Assembly: GCF_963662735.1 (NCBI RefSeq)
Contig: NZ_OY759744.1
Span: 682,001-746,000 of the forward strand
Reading direction: 5' to 3'
DNA from: an uncultured Methanoregula sp.
GTDB taxonomy: Archaea; Halobacteriota; Methanomicrobia; Methanomicrobiales; Methanospirillaceae
Length of the DNA stretch: 64,000 nt
Notes under the pieces: generated by a model
The model's input: only the letters and a program-made list of their open reading frames with translations
Database searches by the model: none
What the model was told of the DNA's origin: nothing
Translations under genes and position numbers: made by a program
Shown: piece after piece, positions 8,857-17,353 of the stretch
Position numbering within the stretch: position 1 is the first letter of the stretch
Layout of the letters: each line of letters begins with the position of its first letter

Positions 8857-9162
8857 ATGCTCCTTGTAGCTGCAAAATGCCAGGTTCATCCGGCTCACAT
8901 TCATGACTTTATCCGGCAGGTAGGGCAGATTATTCCGGTTGTCCGGGCTGAACCGGGATGCACCCGGTACGAACTCCATGCAGATGCCTTTTCAGAAGGC
9001 CTGTTCGTCTTTATCGAGGAATGGGAAAGCCAGCGGCACCTTGACAATCACATTGCCACATCTCACATGCAGGATCATTTTGCGAAATGTGCCGGGTGGA
9101 TGGCAGCACCAACGGCATTAACCCTGTATACCGTATCGGGGCTTCATTCAGTAACAATGTAA
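8857..9162 (+). CDS. Antibiotic-biosynthesis-monooxygenase (ABM) domain protein, quinol monooxygenase-like
   Basis: 101-aa single ABM (dimeric ferredoxin-like) domain: LLVAAKCQVHPAHIHDFIRQ forms the first strand and helix, PGCTRYELHAD the central strand, FVFIEEWESQRHLDNHIATSHM the conserved Trp and His region. Relatives include YgiN-type quinol monooxygenases, which are cofactor-free. In a strict anaerobe its role is unclear; it may defend against oxygen or quinones. It is followed by a converging lipoprotein gene. Confidence 0.85.
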   Translation: MLLVAAKCQVHPAHIHDFIRQVGQIIPVVRAEPGCTRYELHADAFSEGLFVFIEEWESQRHLDNHIATSHMQDHFAKCAGWMAAPTALTLYTVSGLHSVTM

Positions 9163-9258
9163 CAATGTGACAATGCACAGGCGGGCGTCAGTACCCGGTC
9201 AGCGATCTTCCTGAAAGGACGGACACAAAAAAAGGTGGGACCGGGCCATTCGTTATGG

Positions 9259-9735
9259 TTACTGCCCGGATCCCGGTGTTGCTGCTCCGCCGGTACGGTT
9301 GCCACGGATCCCGCCGGCCGGGAAACCGAGCGCGTCCGTGAGCTGCTGCTGGGTGACGCCGAGCTGCTGTGCCGCAGCGGAAAGGTCCGGCCTGCCGCTT
9401 GTTGCATTTGTGGTGGCGGTCAGGGCATTCTTCAGGTCCTGCTCCTGCACGCCAAGTTTTGTGGCAGCCGCACTGAGCCGCGTCTCGTTCGAGAGGAGAC
9501 TCTGGCCGCTGAACTGCCGGTTCCCACCGGTGCCGCTGCGGTTCCCGGCATAACTGCCGCTCTGGGATCCGCCATTGCCTGCGGGCTGGCTGTTTGCCAT
9601 GCCGGGGGACGAATACTGCTGGCTGGTAACCGGGGTGACTGAACTGCTGCCGGCATCCTGCGTGCAACCTGCGATAAAGATCCCGGCAACGAGTATGGCC
9701 GCTGCGAGAACTGCAATAATACTGGTCTTTTTCAT
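9259..9735 (-). CDS. Predicted lipoprotein with two LGV repeats
   Basis: 158 aa with an N-terminal signal and lipobox (AAAILVAGIFIAGC), then a low-complexity Gln/Gly/Ser/Asn linker. The C-terminal part holds two copies of a helical unit, LSAAATKLGVQEQDLKNAL and LSAAAQQLGVTQQQLTDAL, about 35 residues apart. The repeat resembles the short helical units of extracytoplasmic proteins, but I know of no assigned function. The adjacent gene at 9807 is also a repeat-bearing exported protein. Confidence 0.8.
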   Translation of the reverse strand: MKKTSIIAVLAAAILVAGIFIAGCTQDAGSSSVTPVTSQQYSSPGMANSQPAGNGGSQSGSYAGNRSGTGGNRQFSGQSLLSNETRLSAAATKLGVQEQDLKNALTATTNATSGRPDLSAAAQQLGVTQQQLTDALGFPAGGIRGNRTGGAATPGSGQ

Positions 9736-9806
9736 GATAGGGCCCTCATACGGGAATATTATAAAAAGATACGATGAAGGTGTGACTGAACGCCCTCACC
9801 AGAGTT

Positions 9807-10646
9807 TCAGGCAGCTCCCCCCTTGAACAATGAGGGCGATGCATGGGTTCTGGTCTGGTTGGTGAAACCCGCAGGGTGCATGGGGAACGAACCGGCTTTC
9901 TGCCACGAGGTGCTGTTACCTTTTTTCAGGGAAGACGTGGTTGTGTTCTGGGCGGGATGTGCCTTATGATATGCTGCCATCCACTGCATTGCTGCATTCA
10001 TATTTCCGGATGCAAGATCTGCCTGGAGTTCGCTCACGTCAACGCCCTGTTGTGAAAGTCTGGTTACCGCATTCTGGAACCGCTCTGCCCGGGCAGTGGC
10101 ATTCACTGCGTGCTGCCGGGAGCTGTTCACCGCAAACGTGCCAGGGTGATCCTTGTGATAGGCTGTGAGCCATTGCAAAGCCGCATTCACGTTGCCGGAG
10201 GCGATGTCCGCCTGGACTTCACTTACGTCAACTCCCTGAAGTGCGAGTTTTGTCACGCCGCTCTGGAGCCGTGCGGCCTGGGCGGTTGCATTCACCGCAT
10301 GCTGGCGCTGACCATTCAGAGCAGGAGTCGTATCCGGGTGGTCCTTGTGATAGGCCATGAGCCATTGCAAAGCCGCTGTCAGGTTGCCTGCTGCGATATC
10401 GGCCTGGGCCTGGCTTACGTCCACACCCTGCTGGCTGAGGTTGGCAAGAACCGCCTGGACCCGTGCCGTCTGCTGGGTGCTGTTGAACGCGTGGTGAGAG
10501 ACGGAATTGACCGCGGAAATCCCGGAGGGATTTGACGGGGCAGAGTATGCAGCCGCAGCGCTGACCGGGCTCATGATGAGCCCGATCACCGACACTACAA
10601 TGGTAATGATGGCGACTGCCCGTGAACTGGTATTGGATAGTTTCAT
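9807..10646 (-). CDS. Exported protein with three 63-64-aa tandem repeats
   Basis: 279 aa with a signal peptide (SRAVAIITIVVSVIGLIMS followed by an Ala-rich cleavage region). Three tandem repeats of 63-64 residues begin at HAFNSTQQTARVQ, HAVNATAQAARLQ and HAVNATARAERFQ; each contains QGVDVSxxQADIAxGN and ALQWLxAYHKDHP. The predicted structure is all-helical. N-x-S/T sites recur at each repeat start, consistent with glycosylation. The ATG at 10646 is preceded by GGAGGT at good spacing; the reading frame continues 19 codons upstream without support. Function unknown. Confidence 0.85.
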   Translation of the reverse strand: MKLSNTSSRAVAIITIVVSVIGLIMSPVSAAAAYSAPSNPSGISAVNSVSHHAFNSTQQTARVQAVLANLSQQGVDVSQAQADIAAGNLTAALQWLMAYHKDHPDTTPALNGQRQHAVNATAQAARLQSGVTKLALQGVDVSEVQADIASGNVNAALQWLTAYHKDHPGTFAVNSSRQHAVNATARAERFQNAVTRLSQQGVDVSELQADLASGNMNAAMQWMAAYHKAHPAQNTTTSSLKKGNSTSWQKAGSFPMHPAGFTNQTRTHASPSLFKGGAA

Positions 10647-10708
10647 TCGTGTAACCTCCAGATGAACAGGTTTCTGATGCAGGCTGAGAGGGTTGGCCCG
10701 CATCTTGT

Positions 10709-10741
10709 AAAGTATGTTTTACATTTTGTAATATATACTTT
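10709..10741. promoter_or_regulatory. Imperfect 33-bp palindrome in a divergent promoter
   Basis: Arms 10709-10723 (AAAGTATGTTTTACA) and 10727-10741 (TGTAATATATACTTT) match at 13 of 15 paired positions around a 3-bp centre. It lies between the divergent repeat-protein gene (minus) and the M24 peptidase (plus). The right arm, read on the minus strand, contains the TATA-like GTATATATTA likely to serve the repeat-protein gene, so a dimeric regulator here could block TBP. Confidence 0.5.
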
Positions 10742-10760
10742 ATTGATTGTCACCTCTTCT

Positions 10761-10770
10761 GTATAAATAG
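10761..10770 (+). promoter_or_regulatory. TATA box for the M24 peptidase gene
   Basis: GTATAAATAG is a near-consensus archaeal TATA box 72-81 bp before the ATG at 10842. Transcription would start near 10790, giving a leader of about 50 nt. Confidence 0.6.
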
Positions 10771-10841
10771 TGAGGGGCCACCCGGCTCGCATTATTCGTT
10801 CGACCGCCAGTTTTTAGGATCGGCAACCCAACAGTACTGGT

Positions 10842-12035
10842 ATGCAGGCAAAGGTCCCGCAAAGCGAACTCGAAGACAGGTTACGGAGGTTCCGGGCGCG
10901 GATGGACAGTACAAATCCCGGCTGGGAGCTTGCCATCATCACCAGTAAGGTCAATCTTTACTATTTTACCGGGACAATCCAGGACGGCATACTTCTCATC
11001 CCCCTGGACGGGGAAGCAGTCCTCTGGGTACGCCGGAGTTTCCCGCGGGCAGTGGACGAATCCCTCTTCCCGCAGATCCGGCCCATGCAGAGTTACCGCA
11101 CTGCGGCAGAAGCACTTGCCACGATTCCCCGGACAGTACATCTCGAGAAAGAACAGATCACCCTTGCCATGTGCCAGCGGCTCCGCAAGTACATCTCGTT
11201 TGACCACGCCGTGGGGATCGATGATGTCGTGGGACAGATCCGTTCGGTCAAGAGCCCGTACGAACGGGAACTCATGGAACGGGCTGGCGCTATCCATCGC
11301 CTGGTTCTTGAGGATCTGGCACCAGATATTCTGCGGGAAGGTATGAGCGAAGCGGAATTCTCAAGCGAACTCTACTCCGTCATGGTGAGGGAAGGGCATC
11401 ACGGGATTGTCCGGTTCGGCATGTCCGAAGCGGAGATTGTGCTGGGACTGATAGCCTTTGGCGAGAGCTCCATCTATCCTACATTCCTCGACAGCCCCGG
11501 GGGAAATGCCGGGATGTCTCCTGCCGTTCCGCTGTTCGGGAGCCGTGAGCGCAAACTCAGAAAAGGCGATCTTATCTTCTGCGATATCGGCTGCGGGTAT
11601 CACGGGTACCATACGGACAAGACCATGACCTATGTTTTTGGTGGAAGCCTGCCGGAAGAGGCGGTCGCGATCCACCGGCAGTGCGTGGATATCCAGGATG
11701 CAATCATCCCCCTCCTCAGGCCGGGCGCAGTCCCCTCCCAAATCTACCAGGCCGTAACCGAAGAGCTTGATGCGGCATTCCTGGAAAATTTCATGGGGTA
11801 CGGGAGCCGGAAGGTGCAGTTCCTTGGCCACGGGATCGGCCTTGAGATTGCCGAGAACCCGGTGATAGCGAAAGGGTTCGATGAACCCATTGCGGAAGGC
11901 ATGGTCTTTGCCCTTGAGCCCAAGAAAGGAATCAAAGGGATCGGCATGGTCGGTATCGAGAACACCTTCGTCGTCACTCCCGCAGGCGGCCGCAGCATCA
12001 CGGGCAGCCACCCGGGCCTGATGCCGGTCGGATAA
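10842..12035 (+). CDS. M24 family metallopeptidase (Xaa-Pro aminopeptidase-like)
   Basis: 397 aa: N-terminal creatinase/prolidase domain (about 1-140) and a C-terminal pita-bread catalytic domain. Metal ligands are recognisable: the first Asp in FCDIGCGYHGYHTDKTM with the second Asp at HTDKT, His in GHGIGLEIAENP, Glu in ALEPKKG and Glu in GIENTFVV. The enzyme probably removes N-terminal residues preceding proline, as a cytosolic dinuclear metallopeptidase. The exact substrate (peptide or dipeptide) cannot be told. Confidence 0.9.
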   Translation: MQAKVPQSELEDRLRRFRARMDSTNPGWELAIITSKVNLYYFTGTIQDGILLIPLDGEAVLWVRRSFPRAVDESLFPQIRPMQSYRTAAEALATIPRTVHLEKEQITLAMCQRLRKYISFDHAVGIDDVVGQIRSVKSPYERELMERAGAIHRLVLEDLAPDILREGMSEAEFSSELYSVMVREGHHGIVRFGMSEAEIVLGLIAFGESSIYPTFLDSPGGNAGMSPAVPLFGSRERKLRKGDLIFCDIGCGYHGYHTDKTMTYVFGGSLPEEAVAIHRQCVDIQDAIIPLLRPGAVPSQIYQAVTEELDAAFLENFMGYGSRKVQFLGHGIGLEIAENPVIAKGFDEPIAEGMVFALEPKKGIKGIGMVGIENTFVVTPAGGRSITGSHPGLMPVG

Positions 12036-12071
12036 AAAAGTGCCGGTAACTGTCACACCGGAGGGATTCCC

Positions 12072-12671
12072 ATGAGAGATGTTGTCACAATCCTGTTCAA
12101 TGGTTTTGAAACGCTTGATGTGTTTGGCCCGATAGAAGTCTTCGGCAGACTGCCCGAAGAGTTCAACCCGCTTTTTTATTCGCTGGCCGGAGGAATCGTC
12201 ACAAGCACCCAGAAGGTCCCGGTGATGACCCGGCCCCTTGCCGAACTGAAATCCTCGAAGTATATTTTGTTCATTCCGGGAGGAATCGGTGCGAGAGAGG
12301 AGATAAACAACGATGCATTCATTGGAGCGATCAGATCCCTGGCCGGAAACGCCGAGTTCATCATTACCGTGTGTACCGGTTCAATCCTCTTATCCAAAAC
12401 CAGTATCCTGGACGGGAGGCAGGCCACTTCGAACAAGATGGCGTTTGCCTGGACAAAGACTTCCCCGGACGTGATCTGGATCAAAACAGCCCGGTGGGTA
12501 AAAGACGGTACTATCTATACCAGTTCGGGCGTCAGCGCCGGAACGGATATGGCGCTCGGATTCATAGCAGACCAGCTGGGATACACCCGGGCAAAACAGG
12601 TAAGCCGGGAGATAGAATATACGTGGAACGAAGATCCCGCCCTGGACCCGTTTGCGGAACTGTACCCGTAA
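12072..12671 (+). CDS. DJ-1/PfpI family protein (GATase1-like)
   Basis: 199 aa. ILFNGFETLDVFGPIEVFGR is the typical start of the DJ-1/PfpI group that includes AraC-linked sensors and isonitrile hydratases. The nucleophile elbow is ITVCTGSILLSKT, with Cys at the expected position, and TSSGVSAGTDMAL is the conserved C-terminal block. No DNA-binding domain is attached. Reaction uncertain; candidates are an isocyanide hydratase-like or glyoxalase-like activity. It lies 37 bp after the M24 peptidase and may be cotranscribed. Confidence 0.85.
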   Translation: MRDVVTILFNGFETLDVFGPIEVFGRLPEEFNPLFYSLAGGIVTSTQKVPVMTRPLAELKSSKYILFIPGGIGAREEINNDAFIGAIRSLAGNAEFIITVCTGSILLSKTSILDGRQATSNKMAFAWTKTSPDVIWIKTARWVKDGTIYTSSGVSAGTDMALGFIADQLGYTRAKQVSREIEYTWNEDPALDPFAELYP

Positions 12672-12706
12672 TCGGGTGGCCGCATGTGCCAGTAAAAACG
12701 GAACTT

Positions 12707-12723
12707 GTAAAAAAGTGAAAAAA
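12707..12723 (-). terminator. U-rich terminator after spt5
   Basis: On the minus strand the spt5 stop codon is followed at once by two six-T runs separated by CAC. This is a typical archaeal U-run terminator and ends the dtdA-ftsZ-secE-spt5 operon. Confidence 0.7.
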
Positions 12724-13251
12724 TTATTTTTGGTCGGAGTACTTCTCGACCACGCGGACATTGTCGCCCCGGACCGTGATCGGGATCGGAACCACGCTCT
12801 CGTAGAGCTCGACCGTGATCTCTTCTTTGGATGAGTCGACCCGCTTGACGATTGCCTTCTCGCCCTTGAAAGGACCGGCAATGAGCTCGACGATGGTTCC
12901 TTCTTCGATACCGGAAACGACCGGTTTCGGGATGAGGAAGTGACCTACTTCCGCAAGGCTTGTCTCACCTGAAAGGACGGTACGGGCATGAGCGATCAGC
13001 TCTACCAGCTGCTCGATCCGGTTCATCTTCTCGGGTGTCTCCACAAGCACATAGCCTTTCAGCTCGTTCGGGACGATGATTGCCGTTACCTTGACATCCG
13101 TTGCCTTGGTGTCAATGGCCTTGAGGATATTGTCTGCTACCGTCCGCTCCTGCTTGGACGTGGTCTTGATAGCAAAGATCCGGTTGTTGAAGACCTCCGG
13201 TTCCGAGGGTACTGACGGCGCTGCCGGGGCGGGGGGGGTTGGCTGTGTCAT
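12724..13251 (-). CDS. spt5: Transcription elongation factor Spt5
   Basis: 175-aa archaeal Spt5/NusG. After a Pro/Ala-rich N-terminal tail of about 20 residues comes the NGN domain (IFAIKTTSKQERTVADNIL, KGYVLVE) that bridges the RNA polymerase clamp, then a KOW domain (GTIVELIAGPFKGEKAIVKRVD). It forms a complex with Spt4, not encoded here. It follows secE by 11 bp, the conserved archaeal secE-spt5 pairing. Confidence 0.96.
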   Translation of the reverse strand: MTQPTPPAPAAPSVPSEPEVFNNRIFAIKTTSKQERTVADNILKAIDTKATDVKVTAIIVPNELKGYVLVETPEKMNRIEQLVELIAHARTVLSGETSLAEVGHFLIPKPVVSGIEEGTIVELIAGPFKGEKAIVKRVDSSKEEITVELYESVVPIPITVRGDNVRVVEKYSDQK

Positions 13252-13262
13252 AGGTACCGGGA

Positions 13263-13472
13263 TCAGAATCCGAAGAGCTGCTTGTGGTCGAAGAACATGT
13301 AGATGATGAATCCTATCAACCCGATAAGCATTATGCCGGCTGCTGCGACCGTTGCGATCTTGGTGAACTCTTCCCGGGAGGGAGTGCGCGCGAGCTTTAA
13401 GACCCGCAGGTATTTGCGGAACAATTCTTCGTGGATGACGCTCGTTTTGAAATCAGGCTTTGAAATTTCCAT
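13263..13472 (-). CDS. secE: Preprotein translocase subunit SecE (Sec61 gamma)
   Basis: 69-aa translocase subunit: an amphipathic N-terminal helix (EELFRKYLRVLKLARTPSREEFTKI) with the family's conserved P-x-x-x-E-F, then one membrane helix (AAAGIMLIGLIGFIIYMFF). It clamps SecY. It sits 6 bp after ftsZ and just before spt5. Confidence 0.95.
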   Translation of the reverse strand: MEISKPDFKTSVIHEELFRKYLRVLKLARTPSREEFTKIATVAAAGIMLIGLIGFIIYMFFDHKQLFGF

Positions 13473-13478
13473 ATCGTA

Positions 13479-14570
13479 TCACTTGAGAAAATCGATCTCA
13501 TACTGTTTCTGTACTTTGGGGGTAAGCTTCTCATTACGACCATATATTTGTGGCGACCGTACGCCCGTGACAACCAGCAGGGTCCGCATTTTGTTCTGCA
13601 TGGCGGGGTCGATCTGGGCACCCCAGATGATACGCGCATTCGGGTCTACGCGGGCATAAACTTCCTGGACTACGCCTTCTGCCTCTTCCATGGTCATGTC
13701 CGGACCACCGATCACGTTGACGAGCGCGGCAGTTGCGCCGCTGATATCCACATCGAGAAGCGGGGAGCGGATTGCTTTCTTGACCGAATCTGCCGCCTTG
13801 TCCTCGCTGTCGCTTTCTCCCATACCGATCATGGCCACACCGCCACGTTCCATGACGGTGCGCACATCGGCAAAGTCAAGGTTAACGAGTCCCGGCATCG
13901 TGATAAGTTCGGTGATTCCCTTCACGGCCCGCATCAGGACCTCGTCGGCAACCTTGAATGCGGCATAGAGCGGGAGTTTCGGGACTACTTCGAGCAGCCG
14001 GTCATTGGGCACAACAATGACCGTGTCTGCTACATCCCGCAGGCGCTCGAGACCCGCTTCTGCGTTCTCCATGCGGATGGCGCCTTCCGCAGCGAACGGC
14101 AGGGTAACGATTGCAATCGTGAGTGCACCCTCTTCCCGGGCCGCCTTTGCCACGACCGGGGCAACACCGGTCCCGGTGCCGCCACCGAGGCCGACCGTGA
14201 TGAAGACCATGTCGCACCCGGAAACGATTGCCCGGATCTCCTGCTCGTTCTCGAGTGCGGCTTCCTCACCAATCTGCGGGATGGAACCGGCGCCCAGGCC
14301 GCGGGTCCGCTGCCGGCCGACAAGGATGCGCTGGTCCGCCCGTGTACGGATCAGGTGCTGCGCATCGGTGTTGATGGCGATGAGTTTTGCGCCGTGGATA
14401 CCTTCCTCCATCATGCGGGAGATCGTGTTCGAGCCGCCGCCCCCGCAACCGATCACTGCGATCTCTGTTTTGAGCTCGGCAAGGATCTGGTCAAGGTCTT
14501 CGTTATTCTGCGAGGTGGACACGGTTTCGTCCCTCGCCTTGGTGAGTGCCTCTTCAACAATTGACCTCAT
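13479..14570 (-). CDS. ftsZ: Cell division protein FtsZ
   Basis: 363-aa tubulin-like GTPase that forms the division ring. The GTP-binding signature GLGGGTGTG is intact, as are the N-terminal [12 protein letters not shown] phosphate loop and the T7 loop region [15 protein letters not shown]. The N-terminal extension (about 40 residues) is usual for archaeal FtsZ1. Its ATG overlaps the stop of the upstream dtdA by 4 bp (ATGA), indicating translational coupling. Confidence 0.97.
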   Translation of the reverse strand: MRSIVEEALTKARDETVSTSQNNEDLDQILAELKTEIAVIGCGGGGSNTISRMMEEGIHGAKLIAINTDAQHLIRTRADQRILVGRQRTRGLGAGSIPQIGEEAALENEQEIRAIVSGCDMVFITVGLGGGTGTGVAPVVAKAAREEGALTIAIVTLPFAAEGAIRMENAEAGLERLRDVADTVIVVPNDRLLEVVPKLPLYAAFKVADEVLMRAVKGITELITMPGLVNLDFADVRTVMERGGVAMIGMGESDSEDKAADSVKKAIRSPLLDVDISGATAALVNVIGGPDMTMEEAEGVVQEVYARVDPNARIIWGAQIDPAMQNKMRTLLVVTGVRSPQIYGRNEKLTPKVQKQYEIDFLK

Positions 14571-15880
14571 GAAAACTTCTCCAACCCCGGGATGTGGATT
14601 TTAATCTCACTGCAGGAAGACACCATGTCAGGGGTAATTACCCTGCCGTTGATCTCAACAGCCTGACCCGCTGCCAGTTGTTTGTAAAAAGGTCCGGGGC
14701 TGATCCCCTCTTCGCGCGCCTTGAGGGGATCGAACCGTACCTTAGATATGATCAGGTAATCGTTCTTCGTTGCAGTGATCTCTTTATTACGTATGATTTT
14801 TACGCACAATGTATTTAAATCATTTATTATTTGGGGCAAATGGTCCTCATACGTGATAAAATCGGGAAGCAGGCTGTTATTCTGCGCAGACAGGTGAACC
14901 ACGGGCAATTTGCCGAGATCCTTAATCAGCCCCGGCTCGTCCGCTTTGGCAGTTTCGGCCAGTAAAACCGGATTTACCCGGACAATGGCAAGCGTGCCAT
15001 GCTCAGGAAGGTTATGGATATAGCACCGGGAGCCAGGCGAGATCCTGTCCGCATATTCCCGGACTGCCTGGTACGTGTCCCAGGAAAGGTGACCGAGCGA
15101 TGCAATCTCGCTCTCGGAGAGCCGGGGAATCCTGCATTCGTCGAGGATATCGGTCAGCCGGTCCAGTTCCCCGCGGGCAAGGGCTTTTTTGTCGATGTAA
15201 GCAGCAACCGCTCCGCTCTGCCCGAACATGGACCGGATCATGTCGGGTTCGATCAGGGCGATCTCCCGGGTATGGGCAATATGGCCGAACGCTCCCCGTG
15301 AAGTCAGGGCGATCTCGGTCTCACGGGCTGCATAGTGGGTGCCGCCAAACCCGATAAGAGGGACCGGGTTTGCCGGCTGTGCGGAGAGGACTGCTTCGGC
15401 AACGGCCCGCCCGGCAACCGGGTCTGCCCATTCTTTTTCCGTGCTGCCGATCTCAACAAAGAACGATGGCAGGGAAAGGGCAGTCGGCCCGTGATGGGTC
15501 ACTTCGTAGGAGACCCGGTACCCTTCCGGGCAGTGGCGGGCCAGGGAACGAAGCGTTGCCTGCATCATGGCCGGCGCTGCCGGGGGAAGGGTCCGGGGCG
15601 AACCGCCCAGTTCCGCAGCCCCGAAGTTCCCGGTAACGTGGACCGTAAGTACCGGCACCGGGTTCACGCTGGCATGGCGGGAGAGGAAGATGAGCAGATC
15701 GGCATCGATGTCCTTGTCCACGTTCTCTGCATGGATCAGCCTCCCTTCCACATCGTGAAACGTGTAGGTCTGCCCGGGTACCTGCCATTCACCTGCAGGT
15801 GAGGCAAGCAGTTCTTCGATATGGTGCCGGATGTTGACACCCGCCCTGTCCTGGCGGGAGTTGACCAGTGCTATCCTCAT
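14567..15880 (-). CDS. dtdA: D-aminoacyl-tRNA deacylase DtdA (GEK1 type)
   Basis: 437 aa. It hydrolyses D-amino acids off mischarged tRNA. Family landmarks are an N-terminal Rossmann-like part ([17 protein letters not shown]), the [19 protein letters not shown] block, YEVTHHGPT and IGFGGTHYA. About half of the protein is the GEK1/DtdA core; the C-terminal part is conserved in Methanomicrobiales. The start is placed at MRIALVNS, nine residues inside the longest frame. First gene of the ftsZ operon. Confidence 0.92.
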   Translation of the reverse strand: MRIALVNSRQDRAGVNIRHHIEELLASPAGEWQVPGQTYTFHDVEGRLIHAENVDKDIDADLLIFLSRHASVNPVPVLTVHVTGNFGAAELGGSPRTLPPAAPAMMQATLRSLARHCPEGYRVSYEVTHHGPTALSLPSFFVEIGSTEKEWADPVAGRAVAEAVLSAQPANPVPLIGFGGTHYAARETEIALTSRGAFGHIAHTREIALIEPDMIRSMFGQSGAVAAYIDKKALARGELDRLTDILDECRIPRLSESEIASLGHLSWDTYQAVREYADRISPGSRCYIHNLPEHGTLAIVRVNPVLLAETAKADEPGLIKDLGKLPVVHLSAQNNSLLPDFITYEDHLPQIINDLNTLCVKIIRNKEITATKNDYLIISKVRFDPLKAREEGISPGPFYKQLAAGQAVEINGRVITPDMVSSCSEIKIHIPGLEKFS

Positions 15881-15971
15881 TGCTGATCTGTTCGCTGCCC
15901 GGCACAATTAAATCGTGCCGTGCAGGAAAAAGGGATAAACCCTATGAATAAGTACAGGATACATTGTTACC

Positions 15972-16148
15972 ATGACAACCGATAAAATTGGCCGCATTTT
16001 CAAGGAAGAGGGTATCGACAAACAGATTACCTGTCCGCAGGCTTTCGCGATAGCGGAAAAACACAAGATCCAGAAGAGCGAGATCAGCACGTACTGCAAC
16101 GAGCACGGGATCAAGATCCGTGCCTGCCAGCTGGGTTGCTTCAAATGA
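15972..16148 (+). CDS. 58-aa Cys-containing protein overlapping moeA
   Basis: A short gene starting MTTDKIGRIFKEEGIDKQ and ending with ACQLGCFK. It has four Cys residues (TCPQ, YCNE, ACQ, GCF), which could bind a metal or Fe-S centre. The middle, QAFAIAEKHKIQKSEISTYCNEHGI, reads like a helix-turn-helix. Its stop overlaps the moeA start (ATGA), which strongly supports translation and a shared function, perhaps molybdenum/tungsten regulation or sulfur handling. I do not recognise a named family. Confidence 0.8.
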   Translation: MTTDKIGRIFKEEGIDKQITCPQAFAIAEKHKIQKSEISTYCNEHGIKIRACQLGCFK

Positions 16149-17353
16149 GTTTGTTCCTCAACATCGTGCCGGTCAGTGAGGCAATAACAGCCATCCGCCG
16201 TATCGCGGTGAAGGGGGCAGGAGAGCAGGTTCCTCTTGATGATGCTCTCCACCGGGTACTTGCAGAGGATATCAGGTCCGACGTGGATATTCCGGGATTC
16301 ACGCGATCGATCGTGGATGGCTACGCGGTCCTGGCAGCGGATACCGTAGGAGCGGGCGAGTCGATCCCGGCACTACTTACGCTGAAAGGCAGGGTTGCAA
16401 TGGGCGCCGGTACCGAATCGTCCCTCACCACGGGCGAATGCATTTACGTCCCAACAGGAGGTATCCTGCCGGGAGGTGCGGATGCTGCGGTCATGGTCGA
16501 GCAGACCGAGACCGTGGGGAGTGAAGTTCTCGTAAAAAGACCGGTTGCTCCGGGAGAGAATATCCTCCTGTTCAATGAAGATTTTTCCAAAGGCGGTGTC
16601 GTAGTTCCGCGTGGCCGCAGGCTCTCTGCGCAGGATATAGGTGTACTTGCCGCGGCCGGGTGCACCAGGGTACCGGTCATACAGAAACCCCGGGTAGCCA
16701 TAATCTCGACAGGCAATGAGCTCGTTCCTGTAGAGAGCACCCCCGGGCCCGGGCAGGTGCGGGACGTCAACTCGTACGTAGTGGCCTCGTTCGTGCGGGA
16801 CCGGGGCTGCATCCCGGTGCCGTACGGGATTGTGCGGGACGACCGGGATGCCCTCCGGTCGGCACTGGCAAAAGCAGCCGGGGAATGCGACGCGGTCCTG
16901 GTCTCCGGGGGCAGTTCCAAGGATGACCGCGACATGGTGGCGGCAGTAATAGGAGAGAAAGGCGAAGTCATCGTCCACGGCATCGCGATTGCTCCCGGTA
17001 AGCCAACCATCATCGGCCGTTCGGGTGCGGTACCCATCATCGGGCTTCCCGGCCACCCGGCATCGGCATTCATTGTCCTCGTGGCGATCGTCCGGTACCT
17101 CCTCGCCGATATGGCAGGCGAATCAGGAATTGCGCAGGAGCCGGTCATGGAAGCAACACTTTCCGAGAACATCCCCTCCACACGGGGACGCGAGGACTAT
17201 ATCCGGGTTGTTGTCAGGGACGGGGTGGCAACACCGCTCTTTGGCAAATCCGGCCTTCTCAACACGCTGGTCCGGAGCACCGGCATCGTCCGGATCCCGG
17301 CGGGAAGCGAGGGGCTCGAAACCGGGACCCGGGTCGGGGTGATCCTGTGGTGA
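16145..17353 (+). CDS. moeA: Molybdopterin molybdenumtransferase MoeA
   Basis: 402-aa enzyme that inserts molybdate (or tungstate) into adenylylated molybdopterin, the last step to the cofactor of formylmethanofuran and formate dehydrogenases. Seen are the N-terminal linker (VPLDDALHRVLAEDI), FTRSIVDGYAV, the MPTb-like domain with VSGGSSKDDRD and GLPGHPASA, and the C-terminal beta barrel. The ATG at 16145 is chosen over an upstream TTG because it overlaps the preceding stop. The next moeA paralogue overlaps its end. Confidence 0.95.
   Translation: MSLFLNIVPVSEAITAIRRIAVKGAGEQVPLDDALHRVLAEDIRSDVDIPGFTRSIVDGYAVLAADTVGAGESIPALLTLKGRVAMGAGTESSLTTGECIYVPTGGILPGGADAAVMVEQTETVGSEVLVKRPVAPGENILLFNEDFSKGGVVVPRGRRLSAQDIGVLAAAGCTRVPVIQKPRVAIISTGNELVPVESTPGPGQVRDVNSYVVASFVRDRGCIPVPYGIVRDDRDALRSALAKAAGECDAVLVSGGSSKDDRDMVAAVIGEKGEVIVHGIAIAPGKPTIIGRSGAVPIIGLPGHPASAFIVLVAIVRYLLADMAGESGIAQEPVMEATLSENIPSTRGREDYIRVVVRDGVATPLFGKSGLLNTLVRSTGIVRIPAGSEGLETGTRVGVILW

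Noticed and set aside
9807..10646. Possible CRISPR-like or DNA-level repeat array
   Set aside because: The repeats are about 190 bp long, diverged, contiguous and coding; they reflect protein repeats, not spacers.
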